Assembly (NCBI GenBank): GCA_009930275.1
Contig: RZYP01000005.1
Coordinates: 1 to 64,000, forward strand
Source of the DNA: Negativicutes bacterium
GTDB lineage: Bacteria; Bacillota_C; Negativicutes; Acidaminococcales; Acidaminococcaceae
Length of the DNA: 64,000 nucleotides
Reading direction: 5' to 3'
Of this stretch, positions 45,271-55,405 are shown piece by piece. The first letter of the stretch is position 1; each line of letters begins with the position of its first letter. Both the position numbers and the translations under genes were made by a program. The notes below the pieces were generated by a model that was given only the letters and a program-made list of their open reading frames with translations, did not search any database and was not told the origin of the DNA.

Positions 45271-45416
45271 GCCGTTTCTGCCACAGAATCTTTGTCCTCG
45301 CCGTTACCAGCGAGATTTGTCATCTGCTTGCGGTTGCAGCCAACCGAGAGGCATCCGCTGACTATTCGATAAACCTCTCCCTCGTCTGCCGCATTTTAAG
45401 CTGCGGCACCTGCGCT
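45271..45416 (-). ncRNA. glmS ribozyme
   Basis: Self-cleaving, glucosamine-6-phosphate-dependent ribozyme. Cleavage is expected between A45416 and G45415, just before GCGC. Core conserved pieces follow in order on the minus strand: GACGAGG, GGTTTATCGAAT, GCGGATGCCTC, and the CTCGC...GCGAG hairpin (45297-45314). It ends about 27 nt before the glmS start. Cleavage exposes a 5'-OH end and destabilises the mRNA when product is plentiful. Confidence 0.94.
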
Positions 45417-45436
45417 TCCATCATCAAAGATTATTC

Positions 45437-45493
45437 CTGTGTGTCCTCCATTTCACACACAGAGTGCCGCAAGGATGGCTTTCCCCGCGGCAC
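45437..45493 (-). other. Two extra hairpins upstream of the glmS ribozyme
   Basis: Perfect 7-bp GTGCCGC/GCGGCAC (45464-45470 with 45487-45493) and 8-bp CTGTGTGT/ACACACAG (45437-45444 with 45455-45462) hairpins lie between the predicted transcription start and the cleavage site. Confidence 0.65.
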
Positions 45494-45510
45494 GACTTTA
45501 TGACTCGTAT

Positions 45511-45539
45511 ATCATACTATAAACATCACTTATGGTCAA
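45511..45539 (-). promoter_or_regulatory. Promoter of glmS
   Basis: TTGACC (45534-45539), 17-nt spacer, TATGAT (45511-45516) on the minus strand; start near 45504, leader ~260 nt. Confidence 0.75.
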
Positions 45540-45582
45540 GGCACGCTAATGCCTCGGTCAAGTATATATAGCATATGCTATT

Positions 45583-46923
45583 CTATGTAAGCTCTTCGGT
45601 AACAACTTCCGCTATATGCGAAGCAATAGTTTCCAGCTGTGCCTGATCAGGACCTTCGGCCATTATACGTATCAAAGGTTCCGTACCTGATGCCCTCACC
45701 AATATCTGTCCATTATCGCCAAGAACATTTTCATAATGTTCAATTATGTCCTTTATGCCCTGCTTTTCTTCCCAGCCTTGTTTATCGGCAACACGCACGT
45801 TTAAAAGAATTTGGGGATATTTTTTCATCAAAGACCCCATCTCTGAAAGTGGCTGGTTGTTCCTGACCATTGCCCCCAGAAGCCTGACTGCGGTAAGGAT
45901 GCCGTCGCCTGTCTTAGAAAACTCTGAGAAGATGATGTGTCCTGACTGTTCTCCACCAAGTTGGTAACCATTTTTAATCATTTCTTCCAAAACATAGCGG
46001 TCACCAACTTTTGTTTTTGCACAGAAGCCGCCGTGTTCTTTCATTGCTTGATGCAGACCAACATTGCTCATGACCGTGGTGACCAGAACATTTTTATAAA
46101 GCTTATTTTTCTTCATTAGCTCCAGCGCGCAAATCAGCATCATCTGGTCACCGTCGAGCACTTCACCCTTCTCGTCGACTGCCAGACAGCGATCGGCATC
46201 ACCGTCATTGGCAATACCTACCGCAGCTCCGCATTCGACAACCTTAGCCTGTAAAGCCTCCAAATGAGTAGAACCACAACCATTGTTAATATTGACGCCA
46301 TTTGGCTCATTAAATATTGTAATCACCTCGGCGCCTAATCTTCTTAATATTTCCGGTCCAATTTCGCTGTTGGCACCGTTTGCACAGTCAATAACTACCT
46401 TTAAGCCAGTTAACTCCGCATCAGCGGAATTAACAACGTGTTCTATATAATGCTCAGCCATGTCAGTTTCCACTATGACCTGCCCTACAGATGAGCCTGT
46501 CGGTGTTTTTGCATAATCAATCGGCGTCGCAACAATTGCCTCAATTTCGTCTTCAACCGCATCCGGCAGCTTGTGGCCGGTTTTAGAAAAGAACTTAATA
46601 CCATTATCTTCAAAAGGGTTATGAGAAGCTGAAATAACAACGCCTGCATTAGCTTCCATAAAAGAAGTAAGGAAAGATACTGCCGGCGTGGATATAACAC
46701 CCAAAAGATGTGCGTTGCCGCCGGCTGAACAAATTCCCGCTGCCAATGCTGATTCAAGCATGGTACCCGAAAGTCTCGTATCCCTGCCAATAATTATTTT
46801 CGGTGCAGCCGTTTCTCTGCCAAAATATTCAGCAGCAGCCCTGCCCAGTTTAAAAGCGATCTCCGGTGTCAACTCCGCGTTTGCCACGCCTCTGACGCCA
46901 TCTGTTCCAAATAAACGACCCAT
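45583..46923 (-). CDS. glmM: Phosphoglucosamine mutase
   Basis: A 446-residue alpha-phosphohexomutase turning glucosamine-6-phosphate into glucosamine-1-phosphate. N-terminus GRLFGTDGVRGVAN; phosphoserine loop VISASHNPFEDNGIKFF; metal loop NDGDADRCLAVDE; sugar loop GEQSGHIIF; phosphate loop RASGTEPLIRIMAEG. It follows the cdaA-cdaR genes, with an FAD protein gene between, and precedes glmS. Confidence 0.97.
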   Translation of the reverse strand: MGRLFGTDGVRGVANAELTPEIAFKLGRAAAEYFGRETAAPKIIIGRDTRLSGTMLESALAAGICSAGGNAHLLGVISTPAVSFLTSFMEANAGVVISASHNPFEDNGIKFFSKTGHKLPDAVEDEIEAIVATPIDYAKTPTGSSVGQVIVETDMAEHYIEHVVNSADAELTGLKVVIDCANGANSEIGPEILRRLGAEVITIFNEPNGVNINNGCGSTHLEALQAKVVECGAAVGIANDGDADRCLAVDEKGEVLDGDQMMLICALELMKKNKLYKNVLVTTVMSNVGLHQAMKEHGGFCAKTKVGDRYVLEEMIKNGYQLGGEQSGHIIFSEFSKTGDGILTAVRLLGAMVRNNQPLSEMGSLMKKYPQILLNVRVADKQGWEEKQGIKDIIEHYENVLGDNGQILVRASGTEPLIRIMAEGPDQAQLETIASHIAEVVTEELT

Positions 46924-47025
46924 TCCAAAACCCCCATTAATTTTATGCTCGTTAAATTATACTCTTTTTTACAAAAAAAACAAATAGCGGGTAATTTGCC
47001 TCAACAGTTGCCCCTAACTTTGCCA

Positions 47026-48630
47026 TCAGCTGAGCGGCTTGAAACGCTTCATGATGGCCTGCGCCACATGATAGCCGTCAAGCGCCGCACTCATTATGCC
47101 TCCTGCATAGCCAGCCCCTTCTCCTGCCGGATATAAGCCCTTGTGAGAGCATGATTGCTTATCTTCATCCGAACGAAGAATCCTTACTGGAGCCGACGTT
47201 CTTGTTTCAACACCTGTAAGCAAGCCTGAATCTCCCGCAAAACCCTTTATTTTACGCTCAAAATCCAAGAGTCCCTCTCTCAAGGTATCCGCTACATACC
47301 CAGGCAAAACCTTTGTTAAATCATAGGGAACCAGACCAGGGCGATAGGTAGGCGCGAAAGAAGTGCTCAAGCTAGGCGAAGCGCCCGCAAGAAAGCTTTT
47401 AACATTTTGGGACGGAGCGCAATAAGAGCCGCCGCCGGCAACGAAGGCCAACTGCTCATAGCGCCGCTGGAATTCTATTCCGGCTAATGGTCCGTTGCCA
47501 AAATCCTTAATGCCTACATTGACGACCAGAGCACTGTTAGCTATCCCCGAGTCGCGTTTGTGCATGCTCATACCATTTGTAACCACGCCGCAGCTCTCCG
47601 ATGCCGCCGCCACAACAAGACCGCCCGGGCACATGCAGAAGGAATACGCTGTCCTGGCGTTCTCCTTGTTGTGATATACCAAGGCGTAGTCTGCCGCACC
47701 TAATTTAGGATGACCGGCAAATTCACCGTACTGCGCCCGATCAATCAGTTCCTGCGGATGTTCTATCCTTACCCCGATGGCGAAAGGTTTTGCCTCGATG
47801 GCTATATTACGCTGCGCCAGCATGGCATAGGTATCCCTGGCACTATGTCCGCAAGCTAAGACAACCGCATTGCTGTACAGCTTTTCATTATTCTTAAGGA
47901 CAACGCCATTGATTTTCCCGTCTGCCATCGTGAAATCAACCACTTGCTGTCCGTAGCGGACTTCACCGCCCAGTTCTCGTATGCTTGCCGCCAAACCCGT
48001 AACCATTACTCGCAGTTTGTCAGTGCCTACATGCGGTTTTTGCTCCGATAGAATTTCTTTCGGGGCGCCAGCCTCTACAAAAATTTTCAGAATATCATTC
48101 ATCACAGGGTCATTTACCCGCGTCGTCAACTTGCCGTCAGAGAAAGTTCCTGCACCGCCCTCACCGAATTGTACATTGCTTTCTGGGTCGAACTCACCCT
48201 TAAGCCAAAACTTATGTACATCAGCCAAGCGCTGCGCTACAGCTTTGCCGCGTTCAAGCAGGAGAGGTTGGTAACCGTGCTTTGCCAGCATATATGCTGC
48301 CAACAGGCCTGCCGGTCCAGCCCCGATGACGATTGGGCGCTCACAAAGCTGCTCTTCGCCATATACACTTTCCGGTATGATTTCATCATGCCATAAAGAG
48401 ACGTTGCCGTCCTTTAAAAGGCGGTTTACTGTCTTCGCATCACAATCAAGTTCCAACAGCAGATGATACACCAAACAGATATTGCTTTTACGGCGGGCAT
48501 CAACTGCTCGCCGTAAAATATTTGTTTTAATTATATTTTGTTTTCTTATTCCAAGCTTCTTAGCCGCCAGCTCTTTCAGTGACGCCTCATTAAGGAGGGA
48601 TACCCTCAGGTTGTTTACACGTAATAGCAT
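47026..48630 (-). CDS. FAD-dependent oxidoreductase (COG2509 family)
   Basis: A 534-residue flavoprotein. A ~90-residue N-terminal extension precedes the dinucleotide fold VIGAGPAGLLAAYMLAKHG; then FGEGGAGTFSDGKLTTR, VLACGHSARDTYAML and the C-terminal GEGAGYAGGIMSAALDG. Relatives are annotated as uncharacterised FAD dehydrogenases. It sits inside what is usually a continuous cdaA-cdaR-glmM cluster, 103 nt upstream of glmM. Confidence 0.9.
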   Translation of the reverse strand: MLLRVNNLRVSLLNEASLKELAAKKLGIRKQNIIKTNILRRAVDARRKSNICLVYHLLLELDCDAKTVNRLLKDGNVSLWHDEIIPESVYGEEQLCERPIVIGAGPAGLLAAYMLAKHGYQPLLLERGKAVAQRLADVHKFWLKGEFDPESNVQFGEGGAGTFSDGKLTTRVNDPVMNDILKIFVEAGAPKEILSEQKPHVGTDKLRVMVTGLAASIRELGGEVRYGQQVVDFTMADGKINGVVLKNNEKLYSNAVVLACGHSARDTYAMLAQRNIAIEAKPFAIGVRIEHPQELIDRAQYGEFAGHPKLGAADYALVYHNKENARTAYSFCMCPGGLVVAAASESCGVVTNGMSMHKRDSGIANSALVVNVGIKDFGNGPLAGIEFQRRYEQLAFVAGGGSYCAPSQNVKSFLAGASPSLSTSFAPTYRPGLVPYDLTKVLPGYVADTLREGLLDFERKIKGFAGDSGLLTGVETRTSAPVRILRSDEDKQSCSHKGLYPAGEGAGYAGGIMSAALDGYHVAQAIMKRFKPLS

Positions 48631-48643
48631 GTAATTACTCCGT

Positions 48644-49564
48644 TTATCTTGTTTTTTCCAGTTGAATCTTCACCAGTACACTGTGCGTCTCGGCCAAAAC
48701 TTTATCAGGCAGACTAAGTGGCATCTGCATTTCGACATCATCTTCGATATTGTCCAAAAGTATTGGTGCTGTCTTTATTTCCGTTATGCCAGCCAAGACG
48801 GCAGGGTCAGCCGTTAGTTTGACCTTTTCCGGTACTGTTTTTACTGAACTTATTGTATGGTTTTTCTTCAGAACGCCGCTCATCACCGGCTTTATAGGCA
48901 GCTCCACGCTTGCCAGCTGTTTCAGCATCAGCGCTTTGATATGGACTTTGCCAGGCTGTACGTTCAAATCATACATTTCGCTGCCATCAATAGCAATCGG
49001 TGTCAGATTAGCGTTGTCTTCAAAACTATTATCTTTTCCTGTAATATCTACCAAGGCAATTACTTTGAAAGCATTAGCTAGACGGTTACTTGCACCGGAG
49101 ACAATAACTTTCACCGGATCGATTTCCAGCTTACCGACAGTAACGCCGGAACCAGGTATACCCATAATACGCGCTTCAACATCCATCGTACGTTCGCCGA
49201 TTGTATCAAGATCAAGGAAAAGGTTTTTAGGATTAACCTCTATAATATCCCCGACAGCCGATTTTACTTTCACATCAAACCCGTGGCGGCCTTTGGTTGC
49301 GCCGGAAAAATCTATATAAGCAATTATATCTTTTTCCCTAGCGCTTGATATAACCGTTCTTGTTCCCTTAATTTTCACAACAACAGTCTCCGGCAAATTA
49401 TTGACCACCATATTATCGGAGAGATTACTCTTCGTTAACGGAACCATAAAAGAGCGTTCTATGATGGGGTTCTGTTCATTCATGACATAAAGCCACAATG
49501 CGCAGGCCGCAAGGAAAGCAAAGATGCGTACGACCCATTTGTTTCGCTGTTCGCTTTCTCTCAT
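48644..49564 (-). CDS. cdaR: CdaA regulatory protein CdaR (YbbR repeats)
   Basis: A 306-residue protein with one N-terminal transmembrane helix (about residues 10-27) and three to four extracytoplasmic YbbR repeats (for example NNLPETVVVKIKG and VTVGKLEIDPVKVIVSG). It binds and modulates the diadenylate cyclase CdaA. ATG 49564 follows GGAGG by 8 nt and overlaps the cdaA stop (TAATG). Confidence 0.92.
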   Translation of the reverse strand: MRESEQRNKWVVRIFAFLAACALWLYVMNEQNPIIERSFMVPLTKSNLSDNMVVNNLPETVVVKIKGTRTVISSAREKDIIAYIDFSGATKGRHGFDVKVKSAVGDIIEVNPKNLFLDLDTIGERTMDVEARIMGIPGSGVTVGKLEIDPVKVIVSGASNRLANAFKVIALVDITGKDNSFEDNANLTPIAIDGSEMYDLNVQPGKVHIKALMLKQLASVELPIKPVMSGVLKKNHTISSVKTVPEKVKLTADPAVLAGITEIKTAPILLDNIEDDVEMQMPLSLPDKVLAETHSVLVKIQLEKTR

Positions 49565-50394
49565 TACTTTTTCCTCCAACCCTTAAGCTTCTCCAACAAA
49601 TCATCCTTCCACCCCAAAAGTGGTTGGCTCATTCCCGGTCTTAAAAGGTCCTTGATATCGTCGCCGGTCAAATAACGCTGCAAAACACCGCTTCTGGCCA
49701 GGGAGATTGTACCGGTTTCTTCACTTACTACCAGAACTAAAGCATCCGCTTGTTCAGAAAGCCCAATTGCGGCTCTATGCCTTGTACCAAGCTCTTTGCT
49801 AAGATTGCGTGCCTCTGTCAGCGGCAAAAGACAACCGGCAGCCTTAATGCGATTGCCGCGAATTATAACAGCACCATCATGTAAAGGCGTGTTAGGAATG
49901 AATATGTTCATAAATAATTCGTGGGATACTAAAGCATCTATCTGAATACCGGTTTCTATATAATCATCAAGTCCGGTTTCACGCTCAAAAACAATCAGCG
50001 CGCCTATCTTATTACGGGACATAGCCATAGCTGCTGTTTCAAGCGCTGAAAGCATATTCTCGACTTCTTCCTCGTCCAAGACTAATGTTTTCCTGAAGAA
50101 ACGACCACGTCCTATTTGCTCTAAAGCTCGACGCAATTCCGGCTGAAAGACGACCGGCAAAGCAACCAAAACCACCGTCATGCTTTTCTCTAAAAGCCAG
50201 TTTATAACATGCAGATGCAGCCAATTACTTACCAAAGCAGCAAGAAGAAGAACTACCAGTCCCTTGACAAGCGAAGCGGCTCTTGTATTTTTTAGCATTT
50301 GGTAGAGGCGATATAAAAAGTATGTAACAACTAAAATATCGACCAAATCTAAAACTGTTATTGTATGTAGTACACCTTCCAGCTGTGCTAGCAA
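49564..50394 (-). CDS. cdaA: Diadenylate cyclase CdaA
   Basis: A 276-residue c-di-AMP synthase. Three N-terminal transmembrane helices (about 15-85) precede the DAC domain with LHDGAVIIRGNRI (DGA motif) and GTRHRAAIG (RHR motif). c-di-AMP controls potassium and osmolyte uptake and wall homeostasis; CdaA, CdaR and GlmM form a complex in Firmicutes. The start is a TTG after GAGGAAGG. Confidence 0.95.
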   Translation of the reverse strand: MLAQLEGVLHTITVLDLVDILVVTYFLYRLYQMLKNTRAASLVKGLVVLLLAALVSNWLHLHVINWLLEKSMTVVLVALPVVFQPELRRALEQIGRGRFFRKTLVLDEEEVENMLSALETAAMAMSRNKIGALIVFERETGLDDYIETGIQIDALVSHELFMNIFIPNTPLHDGAVIIRGNRIKAAGCLLPLTEARNLSKELGTRHRAAIGLSEQADALVLVVSEETGTISLARSGVLQRYLTGDDIKDLLRPGMSQPLLGWKDDLLEKLKGWRKK

Positions 50395-50442
50395 ATGAAT
50401 TCATCCTTCCTCGTCCGACGGCTTACCTATCCCTTATTATAC

Positions 50443-50483
50443 AAAAAATAACCCGGTAATGCCAATCATTACCGGGTTATTTG
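50443..50483 (-). terminator. Terminator after argH
   Basis: 14-bp stem ATAACCCGGTAATG/CATTACCGGGTTAT (50448-50461 with 50467-50480) with A-rich and T-containing flanks, between argH and cdaA. Confidence 0.88.
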
Positions 50484-50500
50484 ATAAAATAAATAGCAAC

Positions 50501-51913
50501 CTATATTTTCTCGCGTAAACAATTCAAAATATCTTGCTGAGAAGCTAATATTTCAGCTCCGCGAGAGAGTTGTTTGGCATTTTCCGTGAAGGCGGGTCCT
50601 CCATAAGAAGTTCTTGCCGCAACACAGTTTTCAGGCTTAAGCGTTTCCAGCAAATCGGCTTCAAAAAGCTCTGAAAAATCTTTGTATTCAACCAGCGTGA
50701 TCTCAGGCAAAAATTTGCTGGATCTGATGGCATAAGCGACACATTTGCCAACAACCTCATGCGCCTGTCGGAAAGGCAAGCCTTTCCTTACCAGATAGTC
50801 AGCCAGGTCAGTTGCGTTGGAGAAATCCTTGCTGACGGCTTGCTCCATCTTTTCAACATTAACCTTCATAGTTGCAATCATGTCACCGTAAACCGCAAGG
50901 CTGAATTTGATGGTGTCAATAGCATCAAACAGGCCTTCTTTATCCTCCTGCAGATCCTTGTTGTAAGTCAGCGGCAGACCCTTAACCGTAACAAGCATTG
51001 CCTGCAGATGACCGTAAACACGTCCTGTTTTGCCACGAACAAGCTCGGCGATATCCGGATTCTTCTTTTGCGGCATCATGCTTGACCCTGTCGCAAAGGC
51101 ATCGTCCAATTCAATAAAAGCAAATTCCGTACTGGACCACAGGCAAACTTCTTCGCTCAAGCGGCTGAGGTGCATCATCAGGATAGAGGCAAAGGACAAG
51201 AATTCCAGAATGTAATCCCGGTCGCTGACCGCATCCATGCTGTTGGCATAGACATCCCCAAAGTTTAGTTGTCCGGCAACGTCAAATCTATCAATTGGGA
51301 AGGTAGTGCCCGCAATAGCACCTGCCCCTAAAGGCATAATGTCAGCACCGGCCCAAACTCCCTGCAAGCGGCGGAAATCTCTTTGTAACATATTAAAATA
51401 GGCCAAAAGATGATGCGCGAAAGTAATTGGTTGTGCCCTCTGCAAATGGGTATAACCAGGCATTAGTGTCTTTTCATGCTCTTTAGCTACAGTTAGAAGA
51501 ACCTGTTCAAACTTCAAAAGCAACTCGCCAATTTCAACGATCTCACGCTTCATATACATATGCATATCAAGAGCAACCTGATCGTTGCGACTGCGTGCAG
51601 TATGCAGTCTCGCGCCGGCACTGCCTATACGCTCAGTCAGCCTGGCCTCAATGTTCATATGAATATCTTCCAGTGATACTTCAAAGCTAAAATTACCAGC
51701 TTCAATATCTGCCAGAATTTTTGACAGCCCGTCTACAATATCCACAGCATCTGCTTCTGGAATAATTCCGGCCCTCGCCAACATTCTGGCATGGGCAATG
51801 CTGCCGCGGATATCTTCATGATACAAGCGTTTGTCGAACTCAATAGATGCGTTAAAAGCATCCACCAATTCATTTGTGTTCTTACTGAATCTACCGCCCC
51901 AAAGCTTAGCCAT
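50501..51913 (-). CDS. argH: Argininosuccinate lyase
   Basis: A 470-residue enzyme splitting argininosuccinate into arginine and fumarate. N-terminus [50 protein letters not shown]; catalytic-loop signature [12 protein letters not shown]. Its ATG overlaps the argG stop. Last gene of the arginine operon. Confidence 0.98.
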   Translation of the reverse strand: MAKLWGGRFSKNTNELVDAFNASIEFDKRLYHEDIRGSIAHARMLARAGIIPEADAVDIVDGLSKILADIEAGNFSFEVSLEDIHMNIEARLTERIGSAGARLHTARSRNDQVALDMHMYMKREIVEIGELLLKFEQVLLTVAKEHEKTLMPGYTHLQRAQPITFAHHLLAYFNMLQRDFRRLQGVWAGADIMPLGAGAIAGTTFPIDRFDVAGQLNFGDVYANSMDAVSDRDYILEFLSFASILMMHLSRLSEEVCLWSSTEFAFIELDDAFATGSSMMPQKKNPDIAELVRGKTGRVYGHLQAMLVTVKGLPLTYNKDLQEDKEGLFDAIDTIKFSLAVYGDMIATMKVNVEKMEQAVSKDFSNATDLADYLVRKGLPFRQAHEVVGKCVAYAIRSSKFLPEITLVEYKDFSELFEADLLETLKPENCVAARTSYGGPAFTENAKQLSRGAEILASQQDILNCLREKI

Positions 51914-53133
51914 TATTTTAACTTTCCTTGTTTCATCAAAGCGCGAACAGTCAAAGGAAGTCCGAACAAAGTGATGAAGCCTGTAGCATCAGCTTGGTTG
52001 TAAACTTCGTCAGCGCCGAAGGTTACATATTCCTGGCTATAGAGAGAGTATGGAGACTTAGCGCCGGCGCTCATGACGTTGCCTTTATACAGCTTAACAC
52101 GAACGGTACCGGTAACAGTCTTCTGTGTCTCTTCAACGAAAGCTGCGAGAGCTTCACGCAAAGGAGAGAACCACATGCCATCATATACCAATTCAGCATA
52201 TTTTACGCCTACTAATTGTTTGTAGTGGTTGGTCGCACGGTCAAGACAGAGGTTTTCCAACTCATTGTGTGCATAATAAATAATAGTACCGCCAGGAGTT
52301 TCATAAACACCGCGGGATTTCATACCGACAAGGCGGTTTTCTACCATATCGCAGATGCCTACGCCGTTGCGAATGCCGATTTCATTAAGAGTTTCCACAA
52401 TTTTGGCAGGGCTTAATTTGGTTCCGTTAACGGCAACCGGCACGCCCTGTTCGAATTCCAGTTCAACATATTCAGCTTTATCCGGAGCTTTTTCCGGAGT
52501 ATTGGTAACTATGAACAACTCGTCTTTTGGAGCATTCCATGGGTCTTCCAGGTCAGAACCCTCGTGGCTGAGATGCCACATGTTGCGGTCCATGCTGTAG
52601 TCATGAGATTTAGTAACAGGAATAGGAATGTTATGTGCTTCCGCGAAGTCAATAGCGTCTTCGCGGGAACGAATATTCCATTCACGCCAAGGCACGATTA
52701 CGGATAATTGAGGTGCCAGAGCCTTAACAGTCAATTCGAAACGAACCTGGTCGTTGCCTTTGCCGGTTGCGCCGTGGGCAACGGCATCTGCGCCTTCAGC
52801 CAATGCGATTTCAACAAGTTTTTTAGCAATCAGAGGACGGGCAAAAGAAGTGCCCAAAAGATATTTCTTCTCATATACAGCGCCAGCCTTAACTACAGGC
52901 CAGACATAATCAGCTATGAATTCTTCCTTCAAATCAAGAATGAAGCATTTGCTTGCGCCTGATTTTAAAGCCTTATCATAAACCGGATCAAGTTCAGCCC
53001 CTTGGCCAAGGTCTGCGGTTACTGCTATAACTTCACAATTGTTGTAGTTCTCTTTCAACCAAGGAATAATAACCGAAGTGTCCAAACCACCGGAATAAGC
53101 CAGTACTACTTTTTTAATGTCTTTTTTGTTCAT
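51913..53133 (-). CDS. argG: Argininosuccinate synthase
   Basis: A 406-residue ATP-dependent ligase joining citrulline and aspartate. P-loop-like motif [28 protein letters not shown], and [28 protein letters not shown] across the active site. An AGGAGG site precedes the start. An 83-nt gap separates it from argF; within it CATAAATAATACATTG is a weak ARG-box-like sequence. Confidence 0.98.
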   Translation of the reverse strand: MNKKDIKKVVLAYSGGLDTSVIIPWLKENYNNCEVIAVTADLGQGAELDPVYDKALKSGASKCFILDLKEEFIADYVWPVVKAGAVYEKKYLLGTSFARPLIAKKLVEIALAEGADAVAHGATGKGNDQVRFELTVKALAPQLSVIVPWREWNIRSREDAIDFAEAHNIPIPVTKSHDYSMDRNMWHLSHEGSDLEDPWNAPKDELFIVTNTPEKAPDKAEYVELEFEQGVPVAVNGTKLSPAKIVETLNEIGIRNGVGICDMVENRLVGMKSRGVYETPGGTIIYYAHNELENLCLDRATNHYKQLVGVKYAELVYDGMWFSPLREALAAFVEETQKTVTGTVRVKLYKGNVMSAGAKSPYSLYSQEYVTFGADEVYNQADATGFITLFGLPLTVRALMKQGKLK

Positions 53134-53216
53134 TATAGATGCATCCTCCTAAAATTATTCAATGTATTATTTATGCTAAACAAAAGTATGAAATCACCAT
53201 ACTCTCCTTAGACTGC

Positions 53217-54158
53217 TTAAATCTTTTCGTCACTCATGAGCAGAGCCATAATTGCTTTTTGCACATGCAAACGGTTTTCGGCCTGGTCAAAAACAACTGA
53301 CTGTGGTCCTTCAATAACTTCGTCAGTTATTTCTTCGCCACGATGCGCAGGCAAACAATGCAGTACGATAGCATCCGGTCTGGCAGCCTTGAGCAGCTCC
53401 TTGTTTATCTGATAGTCACCCAAAGCTTCCTTGCGGATGGACTGTTCGCATTCCTGCCCCATTGAGGCCCAAACATCCGTATAAAAAACATCTGCGCCTT
53501 TGGCTGCCTTACATAAATCTTCCTCTATCTCAATGGTGCAACCGGTTTGCAGTGCGTCTTCACAGGCTTCCTTGAAAATCTGCGGATCCGGTTGATACCC
53601 CTTCGGGCAGGCGCAGACCATATTCATGCCGACCTTGGCACAGGCAAACATCAGTGAATGAGTCATGTTGTTGCCATCGCCGACGTAAACCAGCTTACGT
53701 CCTTTCAGAACCTCTTTATGCTCCATGATGGTAAAAATATCAGTCAGGGCTTGGCAAGGATGCAATAAGTCGGTCAAGCCATTGATAACTGGAATTGCAG
53801 CGTATTCAGCCAGTTCTTTCACTGCTTCATGGGAAAAGGTCCTGATCATGATTCCGTCCGCAAAGCGTGAGAGCACTCTGGCTGTATCACGCACAGGCTC
53901 GCCGCGGCCAACCTGGGAAGAAGAGTCATTCAGGTATATCGGATGCCCACCAAGCTGGAAAAATCCTGTTTCAAAAGATACCCTTGTACGAGTCGAAGCT
54001 TTGGAAAAAATCATGACCAAAGTCTTGCCTTTGAGGTACTGGTGCGGTTCACCATTTTTTTGTTTTTGCTTTAGTTTTTTAGCAACATCGAAGATTGTTG
54101 CTACTTCACCCACGGATAAATCATGGATGGAAATCAAATCTTTTTTTCTCAAGCTCAT
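53217..54158 (-). CDS. argF: Ornithine carbamoyltransferase
   Basis: A 313-residue enzyme making citrulline from ornithine and carbamoyl phosphate. Carbamoyl-phosphate motif SKASTRTRVSFE, HPCQALTDIFT, and the ornithine/HCLP motif VLHCLPAHRGEEI. No carAB genes are in the window, so carbamoyl phosphate comes from elsewhere. It lies 22 nt after argD. Confidence 0.97.
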   Translation of the reverse strand: MSLRKKDLISIHDLSVGEVATIFDVAKKLKQKQKNGEPHQYLKGKTLVMIFSKASTRTRVSFETGFFQLGGHPIYLNDSSSQVGRGEPVRDTARVLSRFADGIMIRTFSHEAVKELAEYAAIPVINGLTDLLHPCQALTDIFTIMEHKEVLKGRKLVYVGDGNNMTHSLMFACAKVGMNMVCACPKGYQPDPQIFKEACEDALQTGCTIEIEEDLCKAAKGADVFYTDVWASMGQECEQSIRKEALGDYQINKELLKAARPDAIVLHCLPAHRGEEITDEVIEGPQSVVFDQAENRLHVQKAIMALLMSDEKI

Positions 54159-54180
54159 AATTTATAGCCTCTCACTCTAA

Positions 54181-55371
54181 TCAAAATTCAGCAAAAACTT
54201 CGGCTAAAACATGCATCAGGGCGTCAATTTCCACCACGCTGATAATAAGCGGTGGAACGAGCCTTATGACATTTCCTGCCGTACAATTGATAATCATGCC
54301 CTTATTGAGGCAAGCATCAACAATAGGTTTTCCCGGTTTGGAAAGTTCCATACCGAGCAGCAGGCCGCGGCCGCGCACTTCGACGATCTTGTCCGGGAAT
54401 TTTTTCTGAAGAGCCTCCAGCTGTGTCTTGAAATACTCACCGGTTGATGCCGCTTTGGCAGCAAGATTTTCGTCAATCATCACCCTTAGGGCAGCATTAG
54501 CTGCAGCACAAGCCAGGGGGTTGCCGCCAAAAGTAGAGCCATGGTCTCCCGGCGCAAATACATGTGCAAGCCTTTCGGTGGTCAGGAAGGCACCTATCGG
54601 GAAGCCCCCGCCCAAAGCCTTGGCCAAGGTCAGCACGTCAGGTTTTGCTCCGCTGTATTCACAGGCAAACCACTTGCCCGTACGGCATAGGCCCGTTTGA
54701 ATCTCATCAAAAATAAGAAGTGCGTCATATTTATCGCACAGAGCACGAACCTGCCTCAAATAATCGTCTGATGGCACAAACACGCCGCCTTCACCCTGAA
54801 TCGGTTCCAGAATGACAGCACAAACATCTTCGTCAATTAAATTCTCCAGTGCTTCAATGTTACCGTAATCAACATAACTAAAACCGGAAGGCAAAGGCTC
54901 ATAACCTTTTTGGTATTTGGGCTGCCCGGTAGCTGTTAACGTCGTCATGGTACGACCGTGGAAAGAGTGCACGGCCGAAATAATCTTAAATTTACCTTCG
55001 GACTTTTGATGGCCGTATTTGCGTGCCAGTTTCAAAGCACCTTCATTAGCTTCAGCGCCGCTATTGCATAGGAATACACGTTCAAAACCACTGACTTGCG
55101 CAAGTGTTTTTACTAATTCTGCCTGTACCTGTGTATAGTAAAGATTTGAGCAGTGAATTAATTTACCCGCTTGCTTGGCAATGGCTTGAACAAGCGCCGG
55201 GTGAGCATGGCCCAGAGCGTTAACCGCTATGCCTGCCAAAAAATCCAGGTATTCGTTACCTTCCATGTCATAAAGCTTACAACCCTTGCCATGGTCCAGG
55301 ACGATTTGGTTGCGGGAAAAAACCGGTAAATAATATTGTTCAGTGTCTGCAATAACTGTTTTTTGATCCAT
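54181..55371 (-). CDS. argD: Acetylornithine aminotransferase
   Basis: A 396-residue class III PLP aminotransferase. Motifs: LDFLAGIAVNALGHAHP, NSGAEANEGALKLAR, FHGRTMTTL, FDEIQTGLCRTGKWF and the PLP-lysine motif TLAKALGGGFPIGA. It transfers an amino group from glutamate to N-acetylglutamate semialdehyde. Position inside the arg operon separates it from bioA. Confidence 0.96.
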   Translation of the reverse strand: MDQKTVIADTEQYYLPVFSRNQIVLDHGKGCKLYDMEGNEYLDFLAGIAVNALGHAHPALVQAIAKQAGKLIHCSNLYYTQVQAELVKTLAQVSGFERVFLCNSGAEANEGALKLARKYGHQKSEGKFKIISAVHSFHGRTMTTLTATGQPKYQKGYEPLPSGFSYVDYGNIEALENLIDEDVCAVILEPIQGEGGVFVPSDDYLRQVRALCDKYDALLIFDEIQTGLCRTGKWFACEYSGAKPDVLTLAKALGGGFPIGAFLTTERLAHVFAPGDHGSTFGGNPLACAAANAALRVMIDENLAAKAASTGEYFKTQLEALQKKFPDKIVEVRGRGLLLGMELSKPGKPIVDACLNKGMIINCTAGNVIRLVPPLIISVVEIDALMHVLAEVFAEF

Positions 55372-55405
55372 TACTTATCCCCTCTAACAATATATTTCTA
55401 AATAT

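Noticed and set aside
45541..45582. GGCATTAGCGTGCC hairpin after glmM
   Set aside because: 4-bp stem with no T-run, followed directly by the glmS -35; not convincing as a terminator.
54181..55371. argD as a second bioA
   Set aside because: Sits inside the arginine operon and lacks the BioA N-terminal WHPFTQM motif.
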